A DNA stretch of 64,000 nt from Candidatus Gastranaerophilales bacterium. GTDB lineage: Bacteria > Cyanobacteriota > Vampirovibrionia > Gastranaerophilales > Gastranaerophilaceae. The DNA lies in the NCBI GenBank assembly GCA_944326465.1, contig CALVEB010000006.1:27941-91940 (forward strand), in the 5' to 3' direction. Below the pieces are notes generated by a model, which saw only the letters and a program-made list of their open reading frames with translations, had not been told where the DNA came from and did not search any database. Below, piece by piece: positions 16,919 to 24,320 of this stretch. The position numbers and the translations under genes were made by a program. Position 1 is the stretch's first letter. The number at the start of each line of letters is the position of its first letter.

Positions 16919-18361
16919 ATGATGTTCAACAGAAAAATCACAAAAACATTGAATTCATCCCTTCTCCCCCTGGGGAGAAGGTGGCACGGAGTGCCGGATG
17001 AGGGGTCAAAGCGGGACTTTGAAGTATCTCAAATAACCCCTCACCAAGTTTGGACTAAACTCGCTAAACGCTCGTTAAGTCCAACTATCCTCTCCCCAAA
17101 GGGCGAGGGATATGACGAAACCCGTCACAAAGCCACAGGAACTAATTCCTGTAACCACTTAATCACTCAATCACCTGTCTTGGATTTGCTCCACGCTCAC
17201 GGAGACTCGCCTAAGGAGCGTTGCTCCAGTCGGCTCGTTCCGTTCGCTATCCGGACTCGCTACGCTCCGTCCGTCCGCAAATCCGCTAGTCACTTAATCA
17301 CTTCTAAAGCGGCCGCGTTTACCCTCGCCGAAGTCCTAATCACTCTAGCGGTCATCGGCATCGTTGCAGCGTTAACCCTTCCGGGGCTCATCCAGAACCA
17401 CAATGAAAAAGCATGGTCTACTGCAAAAGACCTATGGGAAAAGAAACTCACGGAAACTGTTCGCAGAATGAACATCGACGGAGTCATGACAGGTCACGAT
17501 TCTACAGAGGATTTCATGAACACTTTCAAAAACTACATGAAAGTAATCAAAACCTGCGACAATGGTGACATCAATAAGTGTTATTCACCTAAAATCGTTA
17601 CAACAGGTAAAGACGATGCGCCTCTTGACATAGAAACAGAAACGCTCACTTCCGCATCCAGCATGGGATTAAAGGAATGGCAGACTAATACAAATACCAT
17701 GAGCTTTGTTGTAGCAGACGGAACAACGGTTATTATGGCATACCAGCCAGAATGTCCTTATGCTGATCCTATAGAAGATACAGGATCTCAAGTATCTTGT
17801 ATGGGATATATGGTAGATGTAAACGGAAAGAAAGGGCCTAATAGAGTTGGTAAGGATATTCAATTATCTTCCGGCGTAGCGTTTTCTACTTGCGATAACC
17901 CGATAGGTGACATGTGCTGGTCAACAGAGTTCCAAGCGAATAGAGCAATAAACACATGTGATGGCAGTGAATATGAAGATTTAGACAGCTACGGCTCAAG
18001 TAACTCATACTGTGCAATTAATTATTGGGCAGGAGCAAAACTAACTTGCCAAGAAAAAGGAATGAGCTTACCAACAAGAGCCCAACTTGCACAACTGGCA
18101 AGCAATTTATATGTAGGTAGCGCAGGCAATGCAATTACAATAGGAGCAAACGAAAACAGAAGCAGCCTAAAAGTGAAGGACGAATATAGCCAAAATCCCC
18201 CTATTACTCTTGGCTACGACCACCGCTACTGGTCCAGTGAGGAGTACAATGCTAACTGCGCGTACACCCGGTACTTCTACACTACCGGCACGGACGGCAG
18301 TGACAATAACTGGTACAGCAAGGTCAACAACAACCGCCGCGCTGTTTGCATTTCCAACTAA
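16919..18361 (+). CDS. Type IV prepilin-like protein with C-type-lectin/DUF1566-like tip; candidate DGR target
   Basis: 480 residues. The class III prepilin signal SKAAAFTLAEVLITLAVIG has its cleavage site before F134 (nucleotide 17318), with Glu at +5, and is followed by the usual hydrophobic helix. Ahead of it lies a 133-residue leader, instead of the normal 5-30, encoded by a foldback repeat and the 111-base core repeat. AGGAG lies before ATG 16919, and no other ATG occurs before the signal. The C-terminal domain (ANYWAG-like Cys/Gly segment, SLPTRAQLAQL, then YWSSEEY...NNRRAVC) resembles lectin-fold DUF1566/FGE-type tips. The last 49 codons are GC-rich NNY codons typical of DGR variable regions. 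Likely a surface pilus-like adhesin. Whether the long leader is translated and processed is unknown. Confidence 0.75.
   Translation: MMFNRKITKTLNSSLLPLGRRWHGVPDEGSKRDFEVSQITPHQVWTKLAKRSLSPTILSPKGEGYDETRHKATGTNSCNHLITQSPVLDLLHAHGDSPKERCSSRLVPFAIRTRYAPSVRKSASHLITSKAAAFTLAEVLITLAVIGIVAALTLPGLIQNHNEKAWSTAKDLWEKKLTETVRRMNIDGVMTGHDSTEDFMNTFKNYMKVIKTCDNGDINKCYSPKIVTTGKDDAPLDIETETLTSASSMGLKEWQTNTNTMSFVVADGTTVIMAYQPECPYADPIEDTGSQVSCMGYMVDVNGKKGPNRVGKDIQLSSGVAFSTCDNPIGDMCWSTEFQANRAINTCDGSEYEDLDSYGSSNSYCAINYWAGAKLTCQEKGMSLPTRAQLAQLASNLYVGSAGNAITIGANENRSSLKVKDEYSQNPPITLGYDHRYWSSEEYNANCAYTRYFYTTGTDGSDNNWYSKVNNNRRAVCISN
16955..17110. repeat. GC-rich palindromic repeat inside the prepilin leader
   Basis: Begins CCTTCTCCCCCTGGGGAGAAGG and the GGCACGGAGTGCC hairpin, has GGATGAGGGGTC opposing AACCCCTCACC, and ends with CCTCTCCCCAAAGGGCGAGGG. 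It is of the widespread type that inserts in frame in bacterial genes. It encodes leader residues of the prepilin. Confidence 0.7.
17153..17301 (+). repeat. 111-bp core repeat, copy 2, with octamer flanks
   Basis: Core at 17175-17285. Left flank units are AACCACTT, AATCACTC and AATCAC; right flank units are CTAGTCAC and TTAATCAC. The core sits at the same position within the octamer register as copy 1, although the octamer sequence differs. Confidence 0.9.
18200..18358 (+). other. Candidate DGR variable region
   Basis: The final 49 sense codons (from GGC 18212) contain no codon ending in A; 41 end in C or T. Tyr, Asn, Asp, Ser and Thr codons of the form NNC/NNT dominate, as expected from A-to-N mutation of AAC/AAT template codons. 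The protein pattern YWSS...A...RYF...NNNRRAVC is that of a lectin-fold ligand surface. Base composition changes abruptly at the left edge. No template repeat or reverse transcriptase is in the window. Confidence 0.6.
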
Positions 18362-18380
18362 GGACAAAGTCCTTAGTTGG
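18354..18380. repeat. Perfect 12-bp hairpin at the end of the variable region
   Basis: CCAACTAAGGAC, loop AAA, GTCCTTAGTTGG. It spans the stop codon and lacks a T-run, so it is not an ordinary terminator. In the Bordetella phage DGR a hairpin/cruciform just downstream of the variable region assists homing; this one is equally placed. Confidence 0.85.
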
Positions 18381-18382
18381 AC

Positions 18383-18743
18383 GTGATTAAGTGACTAGGT
18401 GATTAAGTAATTACAGGAATAAGGCAATGTGAGAATTCTCTCGTTGCCTTTTTTAACCTCTCCAAGGGGGAGGTCGAAATTCCGTGAGCGTAGCGAAACT
18501 GGATTTTCGGGTGGGGGTTAAACGCGTAGCGTCCACAATTGACCCCCATCTGAAATTTCTAGTCTCGCTTTGCTCGCCAACAAATTTCTGTCTTCCCCCT
18601 CGGAGAAGACAATTCTTTCACTCTCTCCCAAGGGGCGAGGGAATTTTTATCGGTCATATGCAAATTCTCACGTTGCCTTATTCTTGTAACCACTTAGTCA
18701 CTTAATCACTCAATCACTTAATCACCTATTCACCTAGTCACCT
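18383..18743. repeat. Foldback element with octamer ends
   Basis: This fills the 454-base gene-free stretch behind the prepilin. Left arm: four octamers in reverse orientation (18383-18414), then a 27-base arm (18411-18437). Right arm: the same 27 bases inverted (18663-18689, two mismatches), then seven forward octamers (18688-18743, AATCACTT-like). Inside are CCTCTCCAAGGGGGAGG and CTTCCCCCTCGGAGAAG, as in the element at 16541. AAGGCAA/TTGCCTT plus T-run (18421-18453) may terminate the prepilin transcript. Confidence 0.8.
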
Positions 18744-18821
18744 TTGTTAACATTCTTATACTTACGATTGAAAACTACAATTAAATATGTTAAAATATAA
18801 AGGTATAGATAAGGAGTGTTT

Positions 18822-19547
18822 ATGTTTGACAAAGTAGAAAAGTATCAATTAGTTTTGATGTCAGTAATTCTGGCTTTAGGTATAGTGTGGGCAGCAAAAT
18901 CAGCTACGGCTAATTTACGCACTGAAGGAATTTCCGTTACCGGTTCTGCATACGAAATTGTTCAATCTGATTCCGCAAGATTCGAATTCAATATAACCGC
19001 GAAACAGCCTAACAGAATAGCCGCTTATAACCTTGTACAAAAACAGCTTCCGGAAGTTTTGGATTATTTGAAAAACAAAGGCTTTACTGACAATGATATA
19101 GAACTTAAAACAACTAACGGCTACAATACTTACAAATACAATGCAAATGGCTCTACAACCAATGAAATTGCAAGCCATACCATAAATCAGCCGGTTGTAG
19201 TCACATCCCAAGATGTTAACAAAATAAAAGATGTCTCAATAGACATCCAGAACTTTATCTCTAAAGGCATTGAAATAAATGCAATGGAGCCTCAATATTT
19301 TTACTCAAAACTTTCTGATGTAAAAGTAAAACTTCTGCAAGACGCGACAACCGATGCACAACAAAGGGCTGACGCTATGCTGCAAGCTACTCATAATAAA
19401 ACCGGTAACATTCAATCTGTCAGAATGGGGGTGTTCCAAATTACGCCTGTTGATTCCACAAATGTTTCCGATATGGGGATTAGCGACACTTCTACCATTG
19501 AAAAAAAAGTTACCGCCGTCGCTAATGTTACTTTTAAAATTAAATAA
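18822..19547 (+). CDS. SIMPL-domain (DUF541) protein
   Basis: 241-residue protein with an N-terminal membrane anchor or signal (LVLMSVILALGIVWAAKSA) and a periplasmic SIMPL domain: TEGISVTGSAYEIVQSDSA at the start, then the pattern of alternating strands and the terminal KVTAVANVTFKI strand. Members are periplasmic or surface proteins of uncertain function, in some cases linked to oxidative stress or signalling. I start it at ATG 18822, placed five bases after AAGGAG, not at the GTG six bases earlier. The small secreted-protein gene follows after 11 bases, suggesting one transcript. Confidence 0.88.
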   Translation: MFDKVEKYQLVLMSVILALGIVWAAKSATANLRTEGISVTGSAYEIVQSDSARFEFNITAKQPNRIAAYNLVQKQLPEVLDYLKNKGFTDNDIELKTTNGYNTYKYNANGSTTNEIASHTINQPVVVTSQDVNKIKDVSIDIQNFISKGIEINAMEPQYFYSKLSDVKVKLLQDATTDAQQRADAMLQATHNKTGNIQSVRMGVFQITPVDSTNVSDMGISDTSTIEKKVTAVANVTFKIK

Positions 19548-19558
19548 GGAGTAAAAAT

Positions 19559-19852
19559 ATGAAAAAGATTTTTATTATAATGTTTGCTGTAAGTTTAATG
19601 CCGGTATTGCAGGCTCAAGCCTTCTATTCGCCGTCATCTAATGACCATAATATGATGATATTGAGAGAACAACAATTCCGCCTGCAGGAAATAGATACCA
19701 ATAAAGATTTTCAGGAACAAAAACAACAAAAACTTAAAGAAGATGAGGAATACGTAAAAAGGATTAACGAAAAGAAAGTTATCAAAAGTATTCAAAAACC
19801 AAAAGAATTTGTAGAAGAAAACGGTGAAATCAAAATAAAAGGTGTAGAGTAA
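19559..19852 (+). CDS. Small secreted charged protein
   Basis: 97 residues with a signal peptide (MKKIFIIMFAVSLMPVLQAQA, cleavage likely after AQA). The mature chain is a highly charged helix rich in Gln, Lys and Glu, probably a coiled coil, ending in EENGEIKIKGVE. No known domain. AAGGAG precedes the ATG. It lies behind the SIMPL gene and before a terminator, so both may act in the periplasm together. Confidence 0.78.
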   Translation: MKKIFIIMFAVSLMPVLQAQAFYSPSSNDHNMMILREQQFRLQEIDTNKDFQEQKQQKLKEDEEYVKRINEKKVIKSIQKPKEFVEENGEIKIKGVE

Positions 19853-19878
19853 GAGAGGTTAACCGCCTCTCTTTTTTT
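19852..19878 (+). terminator. Rho-independent terminator
   Basis: AGAGAGG/CCTCTCT stem with TTAACCG loop and seven T. The left arm overlaps the stop codon of the small secreted protein. Confidence 0.88.
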
Positions 19879-19887
19879 ATTAGCTTA

Positions 19888-20580
19888 TTAGTTATTTTGT
19901 CCTGCTCTATAACCGCACCATGAATAAACTGCCGGCAACAGCGGTTCTACAGGTAATTTGTGTATAAGCGGGAATCTTGCAAGAACAAGTGCGCCTAATG
20001 CGTCATCAATATTAGCCAGCGCATCTTTATAATTAAGCTTTCTGTCAGGTTCTTTGTCTTTCGGGTCAATTATACGGTTTGCAAGATCGGCCGCAACTAC
20101 CATGCCGCAGAAAAGCCCTGCTGCCGTGCCTAAAATATGGCATGGTATATTATTTAATTTCGGTGAATTCTTTATAAATTCCGTAATCGGTGGAATTGCA
20201 AAAAGCGGCATTGTTGCGTTTAAAAATTGAAAAATACCTTCTTTAACCTTGTGTTTTACATTCTTTTTCTTATCAGCTATAATACCTGCCGCTGTACCGC
20301 CTACAATAGCTCCGGAACTTACGCCAAGCATTTCTTTCATACCGTATTCTATTTTAAACAGATTTGTTTTTTGCTTTCTGGCAAACAGAATAGCCGGCAC
20401 CAGAGCACCCGCTATCGCACCGGCTGCCGCCGCAAATTTAACCTTGTTTTCAGCCTTTTCCACATTGTGATATCTGTATGTCCTAGGGACAACACAGTTT
20501 CTTATTTTGGGTTCGTTTTTGAACGTGCTGAAAACATCTGTTTTGGGTTTGTATGAATAATTTGTCGTCTGGATATACAT
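19888..20580 (-). CDS. Hypothetical protein with glycine-rich membrane segments
   Basis: 230 residues without a Sec signal. A polar 45-residue N-terminus is followed by VKFAAAAGAIAGALVPAILFA, then SSGAIVGGTAAGIIA and ILGTAAGLFCGMVVAADLA: Gly/Ala-rich hydrophobic stretches typical of proteins that insert as helical hairpins. The function is not recognised; it resembles other lineage-specific proteins here (44549, 45092). TCTAAT ends six bases before the ATG and no ribosome site is seen, so it may be leaderless. Confidence 0.7.
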   Translation of the reverse strand: MYIQTTNYSYKPKTDVFSTFKNEPKIRNCVVPRTYRYHNVEKAENKVKFAAAAGAIAGALVPAILFARKQKTNLFKIEYGMKEMLGVSSGAIVGGTAAGIIADKKKNVKHKVKEGIFQFLNATMPLFAIPPITEFIKNSPKLNNIPCHILGTAAGLFCGMVVAADLANRIIDPKDKEPDRKLNYKDALANIDDALGALVLARFPLIHKLPVEPLLPAVYSWCGYRAGQNN

Positions 20581-20712
20581 TGATTTATTAGATTTTAATC
20601 TTCCCGAATTTATATTAGCATAAAAAAATTATATGTGTAGTAGTCAGATGGATTGTTGCTATTTTGTAATATAAACCGGACAATTTAAAATTTTTCAGGC
20701 GACTGCTTTTTG

Positions 20713-21360
20713 CTATCTATCAGCGAGTTTAAGCCCTTTAAGTATCAGTTCAAGTTGAGGAATTACATCTGAATTTTCAAATACAGAAAGCGCAAGATTT
20801 ATAAATTCCATTTTTGCTTCATCATTAGAGATTTTGATAATATCTTTCAAAAGTTTGTTAATCATTGCATTCTTATCAGTATTAAAAATCTTGTAAGTAC
20901 CATCCGGATAATAAATTATTGTATTTGCGTATTTATTATTTTCAAAATATTCAACGGCAATTGTTTCCTTGGTTCTGATTGCCATATCTATAAATCTTTG
21001 TTCAATATATTTTTCCGAACTGTTGGTCAGAATATCGCGTGATTTGCTTTCTTTATTAAGAAGTTGATAAACATTTTCGGATTTCAATACTCTATAATTT
21101 GATATATTATAAGTACCGTCAACAAGACAGCTTTTATCAGTATAGACAATATCAAAATCAAACAGTTCTTTTGGAGAGACATCTAAAGTTATACAAATAC
21201 TTTCGAGAGTTTTAGCAGAAGGGAAATGAACACCTGTTTCAAGTTTAGACATTTGTCTTGGCTGAATACCAACCATCTCACTTAATTGTTCTTGACACAA
21301 GTTTCTGGATTTTCTGTACTTTTTGATATTTATACCTAATGCTTTTGCTAAATCCACCAT
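20713..21360 (-). CDS. XRE-family transcriptional regulator with unknown C-terminal domain
   Basis: 215 residues. The N-terminal helix-turn-helix (residues 9-65: IKKYRKSRNLCQEQLSEMVG, then IQPRQMSKLETG) is of the Cro/CI type and is close to the HTH of the regulator at 47207. The remaining 150 residues form a mixed domain (NIIYYPDGTYKIFN...) with a helical end and are not recognised; they may bind a ligand or oligomerise. AGG sites precede the ATG. No operon partner. The region upstream carries a candidate small RNA in the opposite direction, a possible target. Confidence 0.85.
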   Translation of the reverse strand: MVDLAKALGINIKKYRKSRNLCQEQLSEMVGIQPRQMSKLETGVHFPSAKTLESICITLDVSPKELFDFDIVYTDKSCLVDGTYNISNYRVLKSENVYQLLNKESKSRDILTNSSEKYIEQRFIDMAIRTKETIAVEYFENNKYANTIIYYPDGTYKIFNTDKNAMINKLLKDIIKISNDEAKMEFINLALSVFENSDVIPQLELILKGLKLADR

Positions 21361-21466
21361 ATATATCCTGCCTTTTCATCAGTATAACGCCTATATTAAC
21401 TACGAATAATGTGGTAAAAAGTTGATATATTTCTTTACAAAATCTAGTATTAGAAGTTTTACGACG

Positions 21467-21602
21467 TATAATTTAATAGTAATAAAATTTAAATCAATTC
21501 GTTGAGAGCGACAACAGCCATGCTGGTCTGTCGCCGGATTACAAGAAAATCTTGTAATCTATTTCCTTAAATATACAGCAGTGCAATATGGCACTGCTTT
21601 TT
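21467..21602 (+). ncRNA. Candidate small structured RNA
   Basis: TATAAT at 21467-21472 would start RNA near 21479. Three stems follow: GCGACA/TGTCGC (21508/21529) enclosing CAGC-CAT-GCTG; GATTACAAG/CTTGTAATC (21537/21551); and GCAGTGC/GCACTGC (21578/21591) with a T-run, an ideal terminator. There is no coding frame on either strand of this 290-base gap. No known riboswitch or RNA family is recognised. Confidence 0.55.
21578..21602 (+). terminator. Terminator of the candidate small RNA
   Basis: GCAGTGC, loop AATATG, GCACTGC and five T. No protein gene ends upstream on this strand, which is why an RNA gene is proposed. Confidence 0.8.
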
Positions 21603-21650
21603 ATTAGCAAGGCTTACGTATTGATATAGAAAACAAAAAAATTAAATTAT

Positions 21651-22547
21651 TTAATCCTTAAAAAAGTCATAAAAATGATAAAATTGCAGCGGGCTTTTCA
21701 AAACCACATTTTCTACAAATTTTATGTATGCGGTTTGCAGATCCCTAATCGTTGTATATTCATAATGTTGAAGATAAATTTTATAAGTATCGTTTTTGTC
21801 TTTTAGCGCAATAATAAAATATATCGGAACTTCCATAAGCTGCGCTAATTTAAAACTGCCAACAGGAAAATCAGCCTTATGCCCGAAAATTTCAGCTTCA
21901 AAAGTTGCGGTATCTGTATTTTCAGGCACTCTATCCGCAGCAATAAAGGCAATGCTGCCATCTTCAAGGCTGTCTTTAAGTCTTATTGCAGTATCGACGC
22001 CTATTTCTTCAACAGGATAGGGCGTGAGCGGTATTTCTTTTGCTATTTTTTTGACAAACCCGTTAAATATTTTGCACTGATTTTGGCTCAAAAAAACATT
22101 TACCTTTAAATCCGGATGTCTGGTGTTATTTATAAAAAGTGTACGCATAACATCGGTATTTCCGACATGTGCGCATAGAAAAAATACTCCTTTACCTTTA
22201 TCAAGATCAGAATACAATTCTTCTTTATCATCTTCTGATTCAAATATTATTTTATTTTTATCAAATTTATTAGGGTAAATTTCTATTTTATCAGTCAGAA
22301 CATGTGTATAAGATAAAAAATGTTTAAACTGGTTTATCAAGTTTGGTTTTATACCGGTAAGCGGGTTGATAACAGTAAGGTATTTTTTTGAATATCCGCG
22401 TACATCTTTTGCAAAAATAAACGCAAAAAATGTAACAAAAAACGCTATAAAATTTACAGCCTTTTTGCCGAATAAATTATATATATACCACAACAGCATT
22501 AATCTTTTTTTGCCTGCTGCCTGTTCTTTTACCTGATACCATTGCAT
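21651..22547 (-). CDS. LpxL-like acyltransferase of the aryl-polyene cluster
   Basis: 298-residue membrane-associated acyltransferase of the lipid A biosynthesis (LpxL/HtrB) superfamily, likely attaching an acyl chain to the polyene lipid headgroup. Seen: an N-terminal membrane segment (VNFIAFFVTFFAFIFA), the region FLCAHVGNTDVMR standing in for the HX4D/E catalytic motif (His, then Asp four residues later), and DGSIAFIAADRVP. In E. coli-type clusters this domain is the C-terminal part of ApeJ, fused to a glycosyltransferase; here it stands alone. It is the last gene of the leftward unit, one base after the methyltransferase gene. Substrate is inferred. Confidence 0.75.
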   Translation of the reverse strand: MQWYQVKEQAAGKKRLMLLWYIYNLFGKKAVNFIAFFVTFFAFIFAKDVRGYSKKYLTVINPLTGIKPNLINQFKHFLSYTHVLTDKIEIYPNKFDKNKIIFESEDDKEELYSDLDKGKGVFFLCAHVGNTDVMRTLFINNTRHPDLKVNVFLSQNQCKIFNGFVKKIAKEIPLTPYPVEEIGVDTAIRLKDSLEDGSIAFIAADRVPENTDTATFEAEIFGHKADFPVGSFKLAQLMEVPIYFIIALKDKNDTYKIYLQHYEYTTIRDLQTAYIKFVENVVLKSPLQFYHFYDFFKD

Positions 22548-22548
22548 T

Positions 22549-23622
22549 TTACACGCACTCCAATAATGTATAGCAGTGAATGCCTACATTTGTATATTTG
22601 TTTTCTATTCTTAATCCTGCATTTTCTATCAGAGAAGACAATTCCGCCAGTGAATACATTTTGCTGTTACCGTTTGCCATACAGGTAAAATAGAGCGAAA
22701 TATGTGCAATGGCAAAGGCTGCCCCGCTAAATTCCTGATTATCAATTATCGGCTCAAGAATATATATACGTGTTCCGCTTTTTGCTGCAGCCTTAACTTT
22801 TTTCAAAATCTCTATAACCTGTTCTTCTGAAAAGCAGTCTAAAAACTGGCTCATAAAGACAGCATCTTCAAGCTGCGGCAATTTATCATCAGACAAAATG
22901 TCCAGTCCATAGAATTTGAGGCGGTCTGAATTTACATTCTTTTCTGCAATTTCTTTATTCACAGGTAAATCAATTATATTGACCCTACAGTCAGGCGCAA
23001 AGGAAAGACAGGCTTTTTCAAATTTACCTGTGTTGCCGCCTATATCGAATATTTGCTGCGGTTTGTGTTCAAAAATTATCTTCAAAACTTCATCAAAGCA
23101 GTCGTCAGAATAGTAATGATCAAAGTCATACCAGGATTTTTTAGCCCTGTCAGGTAAATTCGGCACATGCGGATATATTGTAGGGGCATCAACAAAATAT
23201 TTTTGCAGCCCGCACGGACTCGCTTTCGCAAAAGATTCCGTTAATTCCGAGGCGCCGAGATAACACACATCACGCATAAAATTAAAATTATTAATCGTCA
23301 TCTCATCTGTCAAAAAACATTCCCCAAGCGGAGTGAGTGAAAATCTTTCATCTGATTTTTCAACAATACCGGAATAATATGCGACCTGTAAAAGTGTTAC
23401 AGCCGTGTATTTTGATACATTACAATTAGAAATAATTTCATCTGTTGTTGACTGTTTTTCTGATAAAAATTTTAATATACCAAAATCCAGCATTGCGGCA
23501 ACCGCCTGAAATGTAAACGGTGCAAATGCTATTTTTTGTGCATTATTCAATGCCTCAACTTTTGAATATTTCTTTTTATTACTTCTTCTATACTTAATTT
23601 TTGTTGATTTAACTTCCACCAT
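22549..23622 (-). CDS. SAM-dependent O-methyltransferase (ApeB-like)
   Basis: 357 residues. An N-terminal winged-helix dimerisation domain (AFQAVAAMLDFGILKFLSE...) is followed by a Rossmann methyltransferase domain with the SAM motif FDIGGNTGKFEKA near residue 200 and a catalytic-region helix later, the layout of plant-type O-methyltransferase 2 enzymes. In aryl-polyene clusters such an enzyme methylates the aromatic head. The frame is open to 23685, but the ATG at 23622 starts inside the palindrome shared with the divergent gene and sits six bases behind a TATAAT, so I chose it; the longer version would overlap the divergent gene. Confidence 0.82.
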   Translation of the reverse strand: MVEVKSTKIKYRRSNKKKYSKVEALNNAQKIAFAPFTFQAVAAMLDFGILKFLSEKQSTTDEIISNCNVSKYTAVTLLQVAYYSGIVEKSDERFSLTPLGECFLTDEMTINNFNFMRDVCYLGASELTESFAKASPCGLQKYFVDAPTIYPHVPNLPDRAKKSWYDFDHYYSDDCFDEVLKIIFEHKPQQIFDIGGNTGKFEKACLSFAPDCRVNIIDLPVNKEIAEKNVNSDRLKFYGLDILSDDKLPQLEDAVFMSQFLDCFSEEQVIEILKKVKAAAKSGTRIYILEPIIDNQEFSGAAFAIAHISLYFTCMANGNSKMYSLAELSSLIENAGLRIENKYTNVGIHCYTLLECV

Positions 23623-23640
23623 GGTATTATTATACCATGG
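23619..23640. promoter_or_regulatory. Palindromic divergent promoter with both start codons
   Basis: CCATGGTAT, loop TATT, ATACCATGG. The minus-strand ATG (23622) and plus-strand ATG (23637) lie in its two CCATGG ends, 14 bases apart. Minus strand: TATAAT, six bases, ATG. Plus strand: TATTAT, six bases, ATG. Neither gene has room for a leader. Confidence 0.65.
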
Positions 23641-24320
23641 ACATATTTTATACAGATATTGAAAAATTTTACAGCGCCCTGACACCTGTGCAAACCGATG
23701 AATTCATAGGGATTTACGGTCAAAAGTTCGGCTCAGGCAAAAGAAGTAAAGAACATGCACTCGGGCGGTTTCTGGTTAAATACATAGCAAAAAATTTTTA
23801 TAACAAAAAAAATACTGATATTGATATAAAGCAAAGTAAACCTTACTTTATATCTAACAGCGACTTGAATTTCAGTATATCTCACAGCAGAAATATTGTG
23901 CTTGCAGGTTTTGACACAAAGCCTGTCGGTGTTGATATTGAAGTGATGAAACCAAGAAACATAAAAGAAATTCTGTCACATCTCAATATTAAAACAGATA
24001 ATGTCAGCCCTGAATTATTCTACAGGTATTGGACAGCCTACGAAGCCAAAATAAAACTCCAAAGCATTCCCAAATCCTATTGCACGGTTAAATTACTTCC
24101 TGAATTTATGTTATCGGTTTTAAGCGGAGAATCTTTGGATATCAATAAAATGCTCAGGATATATGAACTCGCAAGCCCCAATGCCAGCATAAATCCGAGT
24201 GAACTGATTAATTTAAAACTTGTAAATGCCAGCAGCAGGAATGAAAATACTGTTGTTATGCAGGAAATTAACACTGCATCATTAGAATTTTTTGAACCGT
24301 TAAATCTGAATATCGCATAA
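23637..24320 (+). CDS. 4'-phosphopantetheinyl transferase (Sfp type)
   Basis: Transfers phosphopantetheine from CoA to serine of carrier proteins, here presumably the two ACPs of the cluster. Motifs: VGVDIE (Asp100, Glu102, Mg binding) and WTAYEAKIK (Trp132, Glu136), where the usual WxxKEA has Tyr for Lys. The conserved end of the fold (LLPEFMLSV) is at residue 162. The remaining 65 residues are read antisense through the end of the exporter gene (244-base overlap) and look unconserved. It lies opposite to the rest of the cluster, sharing the palindromic promoter with the methyltransferase. Confidence 0.85.
   Translation: MDIFYTDIEKFYSALTPVQTDEFIGIYGQKFGSGKRSKEHALGRFLVKYIAKNFYNKKNTDIDIKQSKPYFISNSDLNFSISHSRNIVLAGFDTKPVGVDIEVMKPRNIKEILSHLNIKTDNVSPELFYRYWTAYEAKIKLQSIPKSYCTVKLLPEFMLSVLSGESLDINKMLRIYELASPNASINPSELINLKLVNASSRNENTVVMQEINTASLEFFEPLNLNIA

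Noticed and set aside
17309..17316. NotI site GCGGCCGC as sign of vector sequence
   Set aside because: It is in frame within the prepilin signal coding sequence and surrounded by natural GC-rich repeats.
18484..18705. Open frame of 73 codons
   Set aside because: It lies entirely in the foldback element, has no ribosome site and no domain.
18688..18743. Short direct repeats as a CRISPR array
   Set aside because: Units are eight bases, contiguous, without spacers, and no cas genes are near.
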